Positions 55,501 to 63,829 of a DNA stretch of 64,000 nt are shown in pieces; the first letter of the stretch is position 1, and each line of letters begins with the position of its first letter. The translations under genes were made by a program, and so were the position numbers. Source of the stretch: Planctomycetota bacterium (GTDB lineage: Bacteria > Planctomycetota > JAJSAM01 > JAJVHW01); the NCBI GenBank assembly GCA_021776825.1, contig JAJFFG010000057.1:58909-122908 (forward strand). Reading direction: 5' to 3'. The notes beneath the pieces are model-generated. The model saw only the letters and a program-made list of their open reading frames with translations, had not been told where the DNA came from and did not search any database.

Positions 55501-56004
55501 GATGCGAACGTGAGCGACGAAGGACCGCCGGTCAACGGTGGCGACAGCGGCCTGTTCCGTTTCAAGAGCCCGGGGCTCGAGGTCGAGTTCGCCGGACCGG
55601 AGGAGTTCGTCGAGGCCCAGATCGCCCATCTGCGCAAGCGGATGCTGCGCGAGATGGGCCTGGGAGCACGCGCCACACCGGCTCCCGAGACGTCCTCCGC
55701 GAAGCCGTCGCTGGAGGACTTCTACCGCCGAGCTCGCAGCCGCGAGGGTCGCGGTGCCCTGCAGGAGACGATCCTGATCTTCGCGTACTTCGTCCGCGAG
55801 TACCGCAGCAAGGACGAGTTCAGCATCGAGAACCTGAACGGCTGCTTCAGCCTCGTCGGTGTCACGCCGCCGAAGAGCCTCGCGAACACGCTCGGGATCA
55901 TGAAGCGGTCGCAGCGCTTCTTCGCTGCGGGCTCCCAGCGCGGTCACTACGCGCTCACCGAGAAGGGCGTGGCCTACGTGCGGCGCCTCATCGGCGCTCA
56001 GTAG
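55492..56004 (+). CDS. Winged-helix-like protein, second of a tandem paralog pair
   Basis: A 170-residue protein. The N-terminal module LFRFKSPGLEVEFAGPEEFV is matched to that of its neighbour, with a 30-residue linker, then the winged-helix-like part: ETILIFAYFVREYRSKDEFS, TPPKSLANTLGIMKRSQRFF, RGHYALTEKGVAYVRRLIG. The C-terminal ALTEKGxxYVRRL wing is typical of winged-helix regulators. Start GTG 55492 or GTG 55510. It follows the first paralog by 39 bp and is probably cotranscribed with it. Confidence 0.7.
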   Translation: MRDDANVSDEGPPVNGGDSGLFRFKSPGLEVEFAGPEEFVEAQIAHLRKRMLREMGLGARATPAPETSSAKPSLEDFYRRARSREGRGALQETILIFAYFVREYRSKDEFSIENLNGCFSLVGVTPPKSLANTLGIMKRSQRFFAAGSQRGHYALTEKGVAYVRRLIGAQ

Positions 56005-56011
56005 CCGGTCT

Positions 56012-56066
56012 AGATTCCGTCCCGCTTCTGTTCAGATTCCGTGCCGCTTCTGTTCAGATTCCGTGC
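56012..56066. repeat. 22-bp tandem repeat, 2.5 copies, over a stop codon
   Basis: AGATTCCGTCCCGCTTCTGT plus TC, then the same with one change, then 11 bases of a third copy. The TGA of the minus-strand gene (56054-56056) lies in the junction of copies two and three, so the end of that gene has been duplicated downstream of its own stop. Confidence 0.85.
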
Positions 56067-56479
56067 AGGCGGGCTGCGGCGGTCGCGGCCTCCCGCCCCT
56101 TGTCGGTGACGGCATAGAGTTCACCGCGCTCCTCGATCCAGCCACGCGACACCGCTCGGTCGAGCAGTTCCTCGGCCGTAGCGCCCGACGGCGCGACGAC
56201 GGCCGCCTCCGCGACCTCGTCACGGCGGAACGACTCGTCGAGTGCCATCTTCTGCACGAGGGACGCGAGGGCCGGCTCATCCTCTGGGGGACCCTGGTGC
56301 GCTCGCGGGCGAGCCCACGGTCGGATCCCGAACGTGTTCAGGACGGCCACGACCAGGAACGCCAGCAACGCGACCGGCAGGAGCACAATCAGCAGCAGGC
56401 AGCCGATCGGACCCGGAATGCGGGAGATCTTGCCCAGCATGGGCCAGGCGCGGGGGTCAGGGGGCCAGCTGGAGCTCAT
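56054..56479 (-). CDS. Membrane-anchored winged-helix-like protein
   Basis: A 141-residue protein. One strong membrane helix (PIGCLLLIVLLPVALLAFLV and a little beyond), then a soluble domain: SLVQKMALDESFRRDEVAEA, ATAEELLDRAVSRGWIEERG, LYAVTDKGREAA. The VTDKGREA end is winged-helix-like. The start at 56479 is the best guess; TATCCT lies 11 nt upstream. Convergent with the paralog pair; all three encode winged-helix-like domains, which may point to a common function. Confidence 0.6.
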   Translation of the reverse strand: MSSSWPPDPRAWPMLGKISRIPGPIGCLLLIVLLPVALLAFLVVAVLNTFGIRPWARPRAHQGPPEDEPALASLVQKMALDESFRRDEVAEAAVVAPSGATAEELLDRAVSRGWIEERGELYAVTDKGREAATAAARLHGI

Positions 56480-56637
56480 AGCGCGTGGGGAGGATACGGG
56501 TTTCCGCGGAGTCGGCGACGCGTCTCCGGTGCGTGAGGTCCAACCGGGATCCCCGGGCGACGTTCTCCAGGGCGTTGCGTTGACCACGGGATCACGCGCG
56601 GGGACGGGGCGTGTGTGGTGCGTCGTCGCGCCGACGG

Positions 56638-56643
56638 TACCCT
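56638..56643 (+). promoter_or_regulatory. Putative -10 box of a leaderless promoter
   Basis: TACCCT, 6 nt before the GTG start at 56650; no ribosome-binding site in between. Confidence 0.45.
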
Positions 56644-56649
56644 ACGAAC

Positions 56650-57387
56650 GTGCTGCCTCCCGAGCTCGCCGACTTCGCCTTCCGCCGCGACGACGCGGGC
56701 TCCGACACGGCGCTGGCAGCGCGCGTCCGGGCCTCGACCGGGGGCAAGCGCGTCTGTCTGCTGGGCGCAGGCCGTATCGGCCTCTTGCGGGCCCTGACCG
56801 AGATGGGGCTCGGCGTCGTGGTCGTCGACTCCGCGCGATCTGTGCTGCTGCGCGTGCGCGCCGAGCTCGGAGACGAGGCGGACTCGTACACGCTTCTCGC
56901 CCAGGACCCACGAGAGTTGGAGATCCCTGGTGGCGTGGACGCCGTGCTCGTCACGTCGGTCGTGTGGCGCGCGGTGATCCTGCCCGAGGATCGGGTCCAC
57001 GTGGCGCGCGCGATCGCCAAGAACCTCGATCAGGACGGCGTCCTCTGCATGGACGTCGAACGCGTGCCGGAGGCGCCGATCGGTCAGCCGGAAACGCTCC
57101 GCGAGGAGGAAGGGCGACGCATTACGTGGTGCCGCCCGTCGCGTGAGTGGGACCTGATCTCGATCCGCTCGTCTCCGCTGGACGACCCGGAGCTCTCCGT
57201 GCCGCTGGACCTGGCGGGCGCCTCGCCCGAGCGCTGCATGGGTGAGCTCCATCGCGCGGGGCTGGTCGTGCACCAGATGACGAACGCGGTCGACGGAAGC
57301 GATGTCGACCCGACCACCGAGCGCCTCTGGGTCGTCGCGCGCCGCTCTCCCCTAGCCCGGACTATTCATGACGACTCACGCACCTGA
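56650..57387 (+). CDS. Class I methyltransferase-like protein, 3' end altered by an inserted element
   Basis: A 245-residue protein. Rossmann-type first strand and loop RVCLLGAGRIGLLRALTEMG, then GVVVVDSARSVL (acidic residue ending strand 2) and a later VDAVLVTSVVW strand, which fit a SAM-dependent methyltransferase; an NAD-binding fold is the alternative. Substrate unknown. The last 11 codons (LARTIHDDSRT) come from the inverted-repeat end and body of the 262-bp element that begins at 57352, so the original C-terminus appears to have been replaced. GTG 56650 is chosen over an upstream ATG at 56611. Confidence 0.7.
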   Translation: MLPPELADFAFRRDDAGSDTALAARVRASTGGKRVCLLGAGRIGLLRALTEMGLGVVVVDSARSVLLRVRAELGDEADSYTLLAQDPRELEIPGGVDAVLVTSVVWRAVILPEDRVHVARAIAKNLDQDGVLCMDVERVPEAPIGQPETLREEEGRRITWCRPSREWDLISIRSSPLDDPELSVPLDLAGASPERCMGELHRAGLVVHQMTNAVDGSDVDPTTERLWVVARRSPLARTIHDDSRT

Positions 57388-57613
57388 GCGGTCCAGACCG
57401 CCGATCTCTTCGTTGCGCCTCCTCCGAGACGGAACGACGTCGCAGTCGTCGGCGCGCCTCGATCTCGACGGCCTGTCCCTGATTAACGAGGGGCTGTCCT
57501 CGCTCAGGACGGGCCTCTCGGCGCGGACCGTGGCCCCCGCACCCAGACAGCTCCTGCCCTCCCGGGCAAAGGTCGTCACGGAGTGCGCGAGCCTCATGAA
57601 TGGGCCGGGCTAG
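57352..57613 (+). mobile_element. 262-bp MITE-like element, copy B
   Basis: The left end CTAGCCCGGACTATTCATGA (57352-57371) and right end (57594-57613) are inverted repeats with two mismatches. CTAG at both ends may be the duplicated target, as in the YTAR targets of IS5-group elements. Equal in length and about 94% identical to copy A at 43945-44206, opposite orientation. An internal 81-codon frame has no recognisable product; changes between copies do not favour third codon positions strongly. No transposase in the window. Confidence 0.85.
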
Positions 57614-57627
57614 CGGTCGCTGTAACC

Positions 57628-58869
57628 GTGCAACGTCCCGTGGTCGCCGTGGTGTACGCCGAGCTGGCTACGCCGGTGGTGCGCGCGCAGTCGTTCCCGT
57701 TGCTGGCCGCGCTGCGCGAACGCGGGCGCAAGGTGGACCTGGTCGCGTTCGCCTCGCCCCGTCGCTTCGTTTCGCTCGCGTTGCGGCGAGGCATCGCACG
57801 CGCCGCACGAGGGGTCCAGGCCGCGACAGGTCGCCCGCCGGAGGTGTTGACGTACCGACCGCGCACGACGTCATTCCGCGGTGCCGGCCGGCGCCTCGCG
57901 CGGGTCCTGCGCGACAGCCAGATGCACGACGCGCTCCTGCTCTGTCGTCAGCCGCGTGCGACGCTGATCGCCGCGGCCGCGCGCGACGAGCTCACGCAGG
58001 CAGGGAGATCGGCGCCGCGCGTGATCCTCGATCTGCGCGGACTGCGTGACGTGGAGTACCTGCACTCGCTCGAGAAGAGCGAGGAGCAGCTGGACCCGGC
58101 CGAAGCGGCCGCGCTCGCCGGCTACCGGGATCGCGAGGCCGCCGCGTGCCGTGCGGCGGACGGCATCGTCTGCGTGAGCCGCGGCATGATGACGGAGCTG
58201 CGGAGGCGCCATCCGGATCTCGCGGCACCCGTCGCCCACGTCCCCAATCACGCTGAGTCCGTCTCGGACCCCGAAGAGCTGCGCAGGGCGGCACGTGCGC
58301 GTCTGCGCGTCGCCGACGACGCCGTGCTGATCGCCTACCTCGGCGGCATGTCCGCATGGCAGATGGCCGAGGAGTCCGCGCTGCTTGTCCGGGCGCTCGC
58401 TGAAGCGCAGCCGGGGCTCCGCGCGCTCTTCCTCACGCACGAAGCCGACGCAGCGCGCGCGATCCTGAAGCGCGTCGACGCAACCGACGTGCTGGTTCGA
58501 AGCGCTCCATCCGGCGACGCGCACCTCACGCTCGCCGCAGCCGACTACGGTCTGCTGCTGCGCCGCAACGATCCGGTCAACCGGGTCGCCTGCCCCGTCA
58601 AGTTCGGGGAGTACCTCGCCTGCGGGGTCCGTCCCGTGCTGACACCGAACGTCGGCGACCAGAGCGACCTGGTCATGGGCAGCGATCTCGGCCTGGTCGT
58701 CGGCCTCGCCGACGTCGGCGCGGCGGTGCGCAAGATCATCGTCGACGCAGCGCGCCCCGGCACGATCGACCTGGACGGTCGCGAGAAGCGTCGCGCGTGG
58801 GCACGCGAGAACATCTCCGCGACCCGCGCCGCCGAGAGACTCACCGAGTTGCTCGAACAGCTCGAGTAG
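57628..58869 (+). CDS. Family 4 glycosyltransferase
   Basis: A 413-residue protein of GT-B fold. C-terminal nucleotide-sugar domain: GIVCVSRGMMTELRRRHPDL, VAHVPNHAESV, AYLGGMSAWQMAEESALLVR, LTHEADAARAIL and CPVKFGEYLACGVRPVLTPN, where the Glu of KFGEYLACG holds the donor sugar position in GT4 enzymes. It probably adds a sugar to a surface glycan or lipid. GTG 57628 is chosen because earlier in-frame codons (from ATG 57583) lie in the inserted element. The insertion may have separated the gene from its former promoter. Confidence 0.8.
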   Translation: MQRPVVAVVYAELATPVVRAQSFPLLAALRERGRKVDLVAFASPRRFVSLALRRGIARAARGVQAATGRPPEVLTYRPRTTSFRGAGRRLARVLRDSQMHDALLLCRQPRATLIAAAARDELTQAGRSAPRVILDLRGLRDVEYLHSLEKSEEQLDPAEAAALAGYRDREAAACRAADGIVCVSRGMMTELRRRHPDLAAPVAHVPNHAESVSDPEELRRAARARLRVADDAVLIAYLGGMSAWQMAEESALLVRALAEAQPGLRALFLTHEADAARAILKRVDATDVLVRSAPSGDAHLTLAAADYGLLLRRNDPVNRVACPVKFGEYLACGVRPVLTPNVGDQSDLVMGSDLGLVVGLADVGAAVRKIIVDAARPGTIDLDGREKRRAWARENISATRAAERLTELLEQLE

Positions 58870-58932
58870 CTAACAGCCTGTCGGAGTTTCGGCGTCGCCG
58901 GGTGCGAGACCGCCGGCGCGACAGGCTGCTAG
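58870..58932 (+). repeat. REP-like hairpin repeat, copy 5, between convergent genes
   Basis: Arms CAGCCTGTCG (58874-58883) and CGACAGGCTG (58919-58928), ends CTAA and CTAG. It fills the whole gap between the glycosyltransferase stop (58869) and the transketolase stop (58929-58931), which lies in its right end. Likely a two-way terminator. Confidence 0.85.
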
Positions 58933-60998
58933 TTAGCAGCCAGGAACTCGGCGACGCGGTCGGTGACCTGCGGGCCGGTGATCCCGAAGTGCTCAAAGGC
59001 TGCCGGCGAGGGCGCCGAGACGCCGAAGTCGGTCAGGCCGATCACGAGGCCGTCGCGACCAACGAAGCGGTACCAGCCGTCCGGGCGACCGGCCTCGATG
59101 ACCACGCGGGCCGGTCCCTCGGGCAGCACGGACGTCGTCCAGGCGTCGTCCTGGCGATCGAAGAGTTCGACGCTCGGCATCGACACCACGCGCGCGGCGA
59201 TCCCGAGCGCAGCGAGGCCGTCGCGTGCATCCAGAGCGACGGAGACCTCGGAGCCAGTCGCGATCAAGATGACGTCGGCGTCTCCTGCCGCATCCACGAC
59301 GACGTAGCCGCCGCGCAGGAGATCGGCGTTGTCGAAGTCAGCCGCGCGCGGCAACGCGGGCAGTCCCTGTCGTGTCAGGATGAGGGCCGTCGGTCCGTCG
59401 CGGCGCGTGATCGCGTCGGCCCACGCCGCCGCGGTCTCGAGGCCGTCGGCCGGACGATGCATCGTGACGCCGGGCGTCATGCGCAGGCCCCAGAGATGCT
59501 CGATGGGCTGATGCGTCGGGCCATCCTCGCCACAGCCGATCGAGTCGTGCGTGTAGACGAAGATCGAGCCGTGGTGCGAGAGCGAGGCGAGCCGCACCGG
59601 CGGGCGCATGTAGTCGAAGAACGCGAGGAACGTCGCGCAGAACGGGATGAACGCGCCGTGCGCCGCGAGCCCGTTGACGATCGAGCCCATCGCGTGCTCG
59701 CGGACCCCGAAGTGGATGTTCGAGCCGCTGAAGGAGAGGCCCTCGCCGTCGCCGAGGAAGTCGGAGCCCTTGATCGTGCTGCAGTTCGAGCCGGCGAGAT
59801 CCGCCGATCCACCGACCAGGTTGGGGACGAGCTCCGCGACCTTCTGGAGGACGGCGCCCGAGTGTTTGCGCGACGCGGCCTTGGCCGGCTCCCAACCGTC
59901 GACGAGCTGCGCGAGCAGGTCCTCGGTGGACGGTAGCTCGGTCGTCCAGTGCGACTCCCACGCGGCGTGGACTTCGGGGCGCTCGGTGGCGAGTCGCGCG
60001 ATGTCGGTATCCCAGGCCGCGTGCGCAGCGGCGCCCTCGACAGCGCGCTCGTCGAAGCGGGCGTAGACCTCGGACGGCACGAGGAACGTCGACTCGTGCG
60101 GCCAGCCGTAGACGTCCTTCGTGAGCGCCGTCTCCTCCGCACCGAGCGCGGCGCCGTGCGACGACGACTTGCCGCCGCGGTTCGGCGAGCCCTTGCCGAT
60201 GATCGTGCGACACACGACGAGCGACGGACGCCCGGTGTCGGCGAGCGCACCCTCGATCGCGGCGGCCAGCGCGTCGCGGTCGTGACCGTCACACTCGAGC
60301 ACCTGCCAGCCGTACGCGGCGAAGCGAGCACCGACGTCTTCCGTGAAGGAGAGGTCGGTCGCGCCGTCGATCGTGATCGAGTTCGCGTCGTAGAGGTACA
60401 CGACGTTGCCGAGCCCGAGGTGTCCGGCGAGCGAGGCGGCCTCGGCCGCGACGCCCTCCTGCAGGTCACCGTCGCTGACGATCGCGAACGTGCGATGCGT
60501 CGTCACCGGCAGCTCCGGCGTACCGAAGCGCTCGGCGAGCATGCGCTGCCCGAGTGCGATGCCGATCCCGTTGGCGAACCCCTGTCCGAGCGGTCCGGTC
60601 GTGACCTCGACACCCGGCGTGATCCCGCGCTCGGGGTGACCGGGCGTCCGCGAACCGAGCTTGCGGAACGCGCGCAGTTCGTCGAGCGACAGGTCGTAGC
60701 CAGACAGGTGGAGCAGCGCGTAGAGCAGCGCCGAACCGTGACCCGCCGAGAGGACGAAGCGATCCCGATCGCGCCAGGAGGGTGCCGCCGGATCGTGGCG
60801 TAGGAAGCGCGTCCAGAGCACGTACGCCATGTCGGCGGTGCCCATCGGCATCCCCGGGTGACCGGAGTTCGCCGCGTTCACCATGTCGACCGCAAGCATG
60901 CGGATCGTGTCGACACACAGCTGGTCGAGGTCGCGCGGACGGATGCCCATCTCGTCGGCCGAGAGGGTGCTGGCGGGAGACGTCATGGTGGTGCTCAT
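58929..60998 (-). CDS. tkt: Transketolase
   Basis: A 689-residue protein, full length. Non-oxidative pentose phosphate pathway, thiamine diphosphate dependent. Motifs: [22 protein letters not shown], the ThDP motif VSDGDLQEG to [20 protein letters not shown] with the catalytic Glu, and [17 protein letters not shown]. The start at [10 protein letters not shown] is preferred over 61028; GACAAT lies 6 nt upstream and no Shine-Dalgarno sequence is seen. Third gene after transaldolase and phosphoglucose isomerase, after a 102-bp gap that may hold its own promoter. Confidence 0.97.
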   Translation of the reverse strand: MSTTMTSPASTLSADEMGIRPRDLDQLCVDTIRMLAVDMVNAANSGHPGMPMGTADMAYVLWTRFLRHDPAAPSWRDRDRFVLSAGHGSALLYALLHLSGYDLSLDELRAFRKLGSRTPGHPERGITPGVEVTTGPLGQGFANGIGIALGQRMLAERFGTPELPVTTHRTFAIVSDGDLQEGVAAEAASLAGHLGLGNVVYLYDANSITIDGATDLSFTEDVGARFAAYGWQVLECDGHDRDALAAAIEGALADTGRPSLVVCRTIIGKGSPNRGGKSSSHGAALGAEETALTKDVYGWPHESTFLVPSEVYARFDERAVEGAAAHAAWDTDIARLATERPEVHAAWESHWTTELPSTEDLLAQLVDGWEPAKAASRKHSGAVLQKVAELVPNLVGGSADLAGSNCSTIKGSDFLGDGEGLSFSGSNIHFGVREHAMGSIVNGLAAHGAFIPFCATFLAFFDYMRPPVRLASLSHHGSIFVYTHDSIGCGEDGPTHQPIEHLWGLRMTPGVTMHRPADGLETAAAWADAITRRDGPTALILTRQGLPALPRAADFDNADLLRGGYVVVDAAGDADVILIATGSEVSVALDARDGLAALGIAARVVSMPSVELFDRQDDAWTTSVLPEGPARVVIEAGRPDGWYRFVGRDGLVIGLTDFGVSAPSPAAFEHFGITGPQVTDRVAEFLAAN

Positions 60999-61100
60999 GG
61001 AACGATTGTCACGAGAGGAGGGACACACTCCGCGGCGGCGTTGCGTCGGAACCGATGATCTTCGGCTTGCTCGGTCGGGCGCTCACGGAATCCCGCGGCG

Positions 61101-62579
61101 TCAGGAGCCGGAGACGCGCTCGCCGAGACGGGCCAGATCGACGGCCGGGTCGTCGAGTCGCAGGCGCACGACGGTCAGCGCTCGCGCACGGAGCGCCCGC
61201 ACGTCCCCTTCCGCCTGAGCCTGGAACAAGCGACCGAAGGTGTACGGACGACCCGGGACCGGCAGGTCCACGCCCTCGCCGGTGGCGTCCGGCCCCTCCA
61301 GCACGACGAACGTGCCGACGGGCGGCCCGCCCTTGTGCAGTTGCCCAGTCGAGTGGAGGTACCGCGGCCCTTGCCCGATCGTGACCGGAGCGCCCGTGCG
61401 CTCCGCCAACTCCGTCCGCAGCGCCTCGAGTCCCGCGTCGACGTCCGCATCTGGCGTGAGATACGAGAGCAGGGCGACGTAGCCGCCCGGGGCAATGGCG
61501 CCGAGAGCCGCGTCGAGGGCGCCGGCGCTGTCCGGAGCCCCACGCCGCTCGTCGTCCTCGAGAACGGCGCGCGTGGCCACCTTCGCGCTCTCGACGTCGG
61601 GCTGGTCGAACGGGTTGATCCCGAGCGGCGCGCACGTGAGCGCGGTGAGGGCCTCGAGGTCCCACATCAACGCGGCGAGCGTGAGAAGTCCCACGCCTGG
61701 AGGAGCGGCAGAGAGGTCTGGTGGAGCCTCGGACGGCGACGGCTCCGGCACGGGCAGAACACCGACCGGACCGTCCGGACTCGCCTTGCCGGTGCTCTCG
61801 GCGACCAGTTGTTCGGCCCACGCCTGGAGCGGTCGGTGCGGGAAGTCGAGCATCTGGATCGCCAGCCCACGTCGCGCGCTCTCCGCCAGAGCCGTCGCCC
61901 GCGATACCAGCTCGCCGTCGATCTCCTCCGCGGTGTGACGGAGCTGCAGCAGCACGGCCGGGTCGTGTCCGAGGAGCGCCGCCGGCACGAGACCGAAGAG
62001 GCTGAGCGCCGAAAACCGCCCGCCGATGTCGGCTGGGTTCTCGAACACGGCCCGCCAGCCCTCGGCCCGCGCCGCCGCGCCGAGGTCGGAGCCAGGATCG
62101 GTGATCGCGACGAGATGCACCGACGGCTCCTCGCCACCGGTCGCGAGACGCGCCGTGTAGTGCCGTCGCAGAGCGTCGGTCTCGACCGTGGACCCACTCT
62201 TCGATGCCACGATGAACAGAGTCCGCGCGAGGTGGAGCTCCGCATCGAGGGCGCGGATGCGTCGGGGGTCCGTCGTGTCGAGTGCGGTCAGGCGCGGCGA
62301 GCCCTCGGTCGGGCCGAGCACCTCGGCGAACACCTCGGCCGCCAGGCTCGAGCCACCCATTCCGCAGAGCACGACATGCGTGATGCCGTCCGCACGCGCG
62401 GTCTCGGCGAGCTCACGCGCCTGAGCCAGCCCATCCTCGAGCCCGTGCGGCAGATGCACCCAGCCGAGTCGATCCGCGATCTCCGCCTGCACGGCCGGGT
62501 CGTCGGTCCAAAGTGACGGGTCCCCGGCCAGCAGCCGCGCTCCCGCGTCCGCCGGAAACGTCTCAGCCGCGTCGCTCAC
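61101..62579 (-). CDS. pgi: Glucose-6-phosphate isomerase (bacterial Tal-PGI type)
   Basis: A 492-residue protein. SIS-fold segments VVLCGMGGSSLAAEVF and FIVASKSGSTVET bind the sugar phosphate; later GINPFDQPDVESAK and GPRYLHSTGQLHKGGP are typical of the PGI half of fused transaldolase-PGI proteins. It interconverts glucose-6-phosphate and fructose-6-phosphate. GTG 62579 overlaps the transaldolase stop (GTGA), so the two halves of the usual fusion are here separate but coupled. Confidence 0.9.
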   Translation of the reverse strand: MSDAAETFPADAGARLLAGDPSLWTDDPAVQAEIADRLGWVHLPHGLEDGLAQARELAETARADGITHVVLCGMGGSSLAAEVFAEVLGPTEGSPRLTALDTTDPRRIRALDAELHLARTLFIVASKSGSTVETDALRRHYTARLATGGEEPSVHLVAITDPGSDLGAAARAEGWRAVFENPADIGGRFSALSLFGLVPAALLGHDPAVLLQLRHTAEEIDGELVSRATALAESARRGLAIQMLDFPHRPLQAWAEQLVAESTGKASPDGPVGVLPVPEPSPSEAPPDLSAAPPGVGLLTLAALMWDLEALTALTCAPLGINPFDQPDVESAKVATRAVLEDDERRGAPDSAGALDAALGAIAPGGYVALLSYLTPDADVDAGLEALRTELAERTGAPVTIGQGPRYLHSTGQLHKGGPPVGTFVVLEGPDATGEGVDLPVPGRPYTFGRLFQAQAEGDVRALRARALTVVRLRLDDPAVDLARLGERVSGS

Positions 62580-63829
62580 GCGCCGGGAACTCGGGCGGAA
62601 GGCGCGGGGGCGGTCGCCTCTGTGGCGGTTTCGTCCGTGGCGGAGTCGTCCGCGGCGGTTGCCGTCGCGGTGGTGGCGTCCGCGGCGGCTCCGTCCACGG
62701 CAGTGACCGACGTCGCCGCGCGGCGACGCGCCTCCACGGCCGCGAGCAGCTCGTCGAACGAGTCGGCGAACGACTTGACTCCAGCGGCCAGCAGGTCCTC
62801 GCAGACGCCGTCGATCGCGATGCCGTGACGCTCGATCGCATCCAGCGTCACGCCGGCCTCGGCCATGCCGTCCATGATCGTCGCGGCGGCCGTGCCATGG
62901 TCGTTGAATGCGGCCAGCGTCTTCGGCGGGATCGTGTTGACCGTGTCGCGACCGATGAGCGTATCGACGTACAGCGTGTCGGGATACGACGGGTCCTTCG
63001 TGCTCGTGCTCGCCCAGAGCGGCCGCTGCACGGAGGCTCCCTTCTCCGACAGCGCGTCGAACCGCGGCGCCCCGAACTCCTGACCGAACAGCTCGTAGGC
63101 GAGCTTCGCATTGGCGACGGCCGCGCGGCCCTTGAGCCCGGTGACCTCGTCGGCCACATCCGGCTGGTCGGCCGCGATCTGATCCAGTGCGGCGTCCACG
63201 GCCGAGTCGACGCGGGAGACGAAGAACGACGCCACCGACTGGATGCCCGCCAGCGGCTCGCCACGCCCAGCGCGATCCTCGAGACCGCTCATGTAGGCGT
63301 CAATGACGCGTGCGTACATCTCGCGCGAGAAGATCAGCGTGACGTTGATGCTCAGCCCAGCGCTGATGAGCGACCGGATCGCGGGGATGCCCTCGGGCGT
63401 CGCCGGCACCTTGATCATCAGGTTGGGTCGATCGACCCAGGCGGCGAGACGAAGTGCATCCGCCACGGTGCCGTCGGTGTCATGGGCGAGGGCCGGCGAC
63501 ACCTCGAGGCTGACAAAGCCGTCCTTGCCCTCGGTACCGTCGAACACCTCGCGGAGCAGGTCGCACGCCGTGCGGATGTCCTCGACAGCGAGCGTCTCGT
63601 AGATCTCGGTCGCGGACTTGCCCTCGCGCGCCAGTGCATCGAACTCCGGCGCGTAGAGCGGCGAGGTCGTCATCGCCTTCTTGAAGATCGCGGGGTTGGA
63701 CGTCACGCCTCGGACGCCCTGGTCCTCGACCAGGCTGCGCATCTCCCCACTCGCGAACAGATCACGGCTGAGGTTGTCGTACCAGATGCTCTGGCCGAGT
63801 TCGGCGACTCGGGCGGCGGGAAGGGACAT
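62576..63829 (-). CDS. tal: Transaldolase
   Basis: A 417-residue protein of the longer type found in Tal-PGI fusions. TIM-barrel motifs: GVTSNPAIFKKA at about 41-52, FVSLEVSPALA, and NLMIKVPATPEGI with the Schiff-base Lys140; then GLSINVTLIFS and ASTSTKDPSYPDTLYV. After about residue 370 there is a low-complexity Ala/Thr/Asp tail coded by imperfect repeats, placed where a linker to PGI would be. AGGAG 7 nt before ATG 63829 fixes the start. First gene of the tal-pgi-tkt operon. Confidence 0.95.
   Translation of the reverse strand: MSLPAARVAELGQSIWYDNLSRDLFASGEMRSLVEDQGVRGVTSNPAIFKKAMTTSPLYAPEFDALAREGKSATEIYETLAVEDIRTACDLLREVFDGTEGKDGFVSLEVSPALAHDTDGTVADALRLAAWVDRPNLMIKVPATPEGIPAIRSLISAGLSINVTLIFSREMYARVIDAYMSGLEDRAGRGEPLAGIQSVASFFVSRVDSAVDAALDQIAADQPDVADEVTGLKGRAAVANAKLAYELFGQEFGAPRFDALSEKGASVQRPLWASTSTKDPSYPDTLYVDTLIGRDTVNTIPPKTLAAFNDHGTAAATIMDGMAEAGVTLDAIERHGIAIDGVCEDLLAAGVKSFADSFDELLAAVEARRRAATSVTAVDGAAADATTATATAADDSATDETATEATAPAPSARVPGA

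Noticed and set aside
57368..57613. 81-codon frame in the 262-bp element as a protein gene
   Set aside because: No ribosome-binding site, no recognisable fold, and base changes between copies are not concentrated at third positions; kept as a mobile element only.
62576..62579. Reading tal and pgi as one fused gene
   Set aside because: The transaldolase frame has a TGA at 62576-62578 and PGI begins at GTG 62579 in another frame; the sequence as given codes for two proteins.
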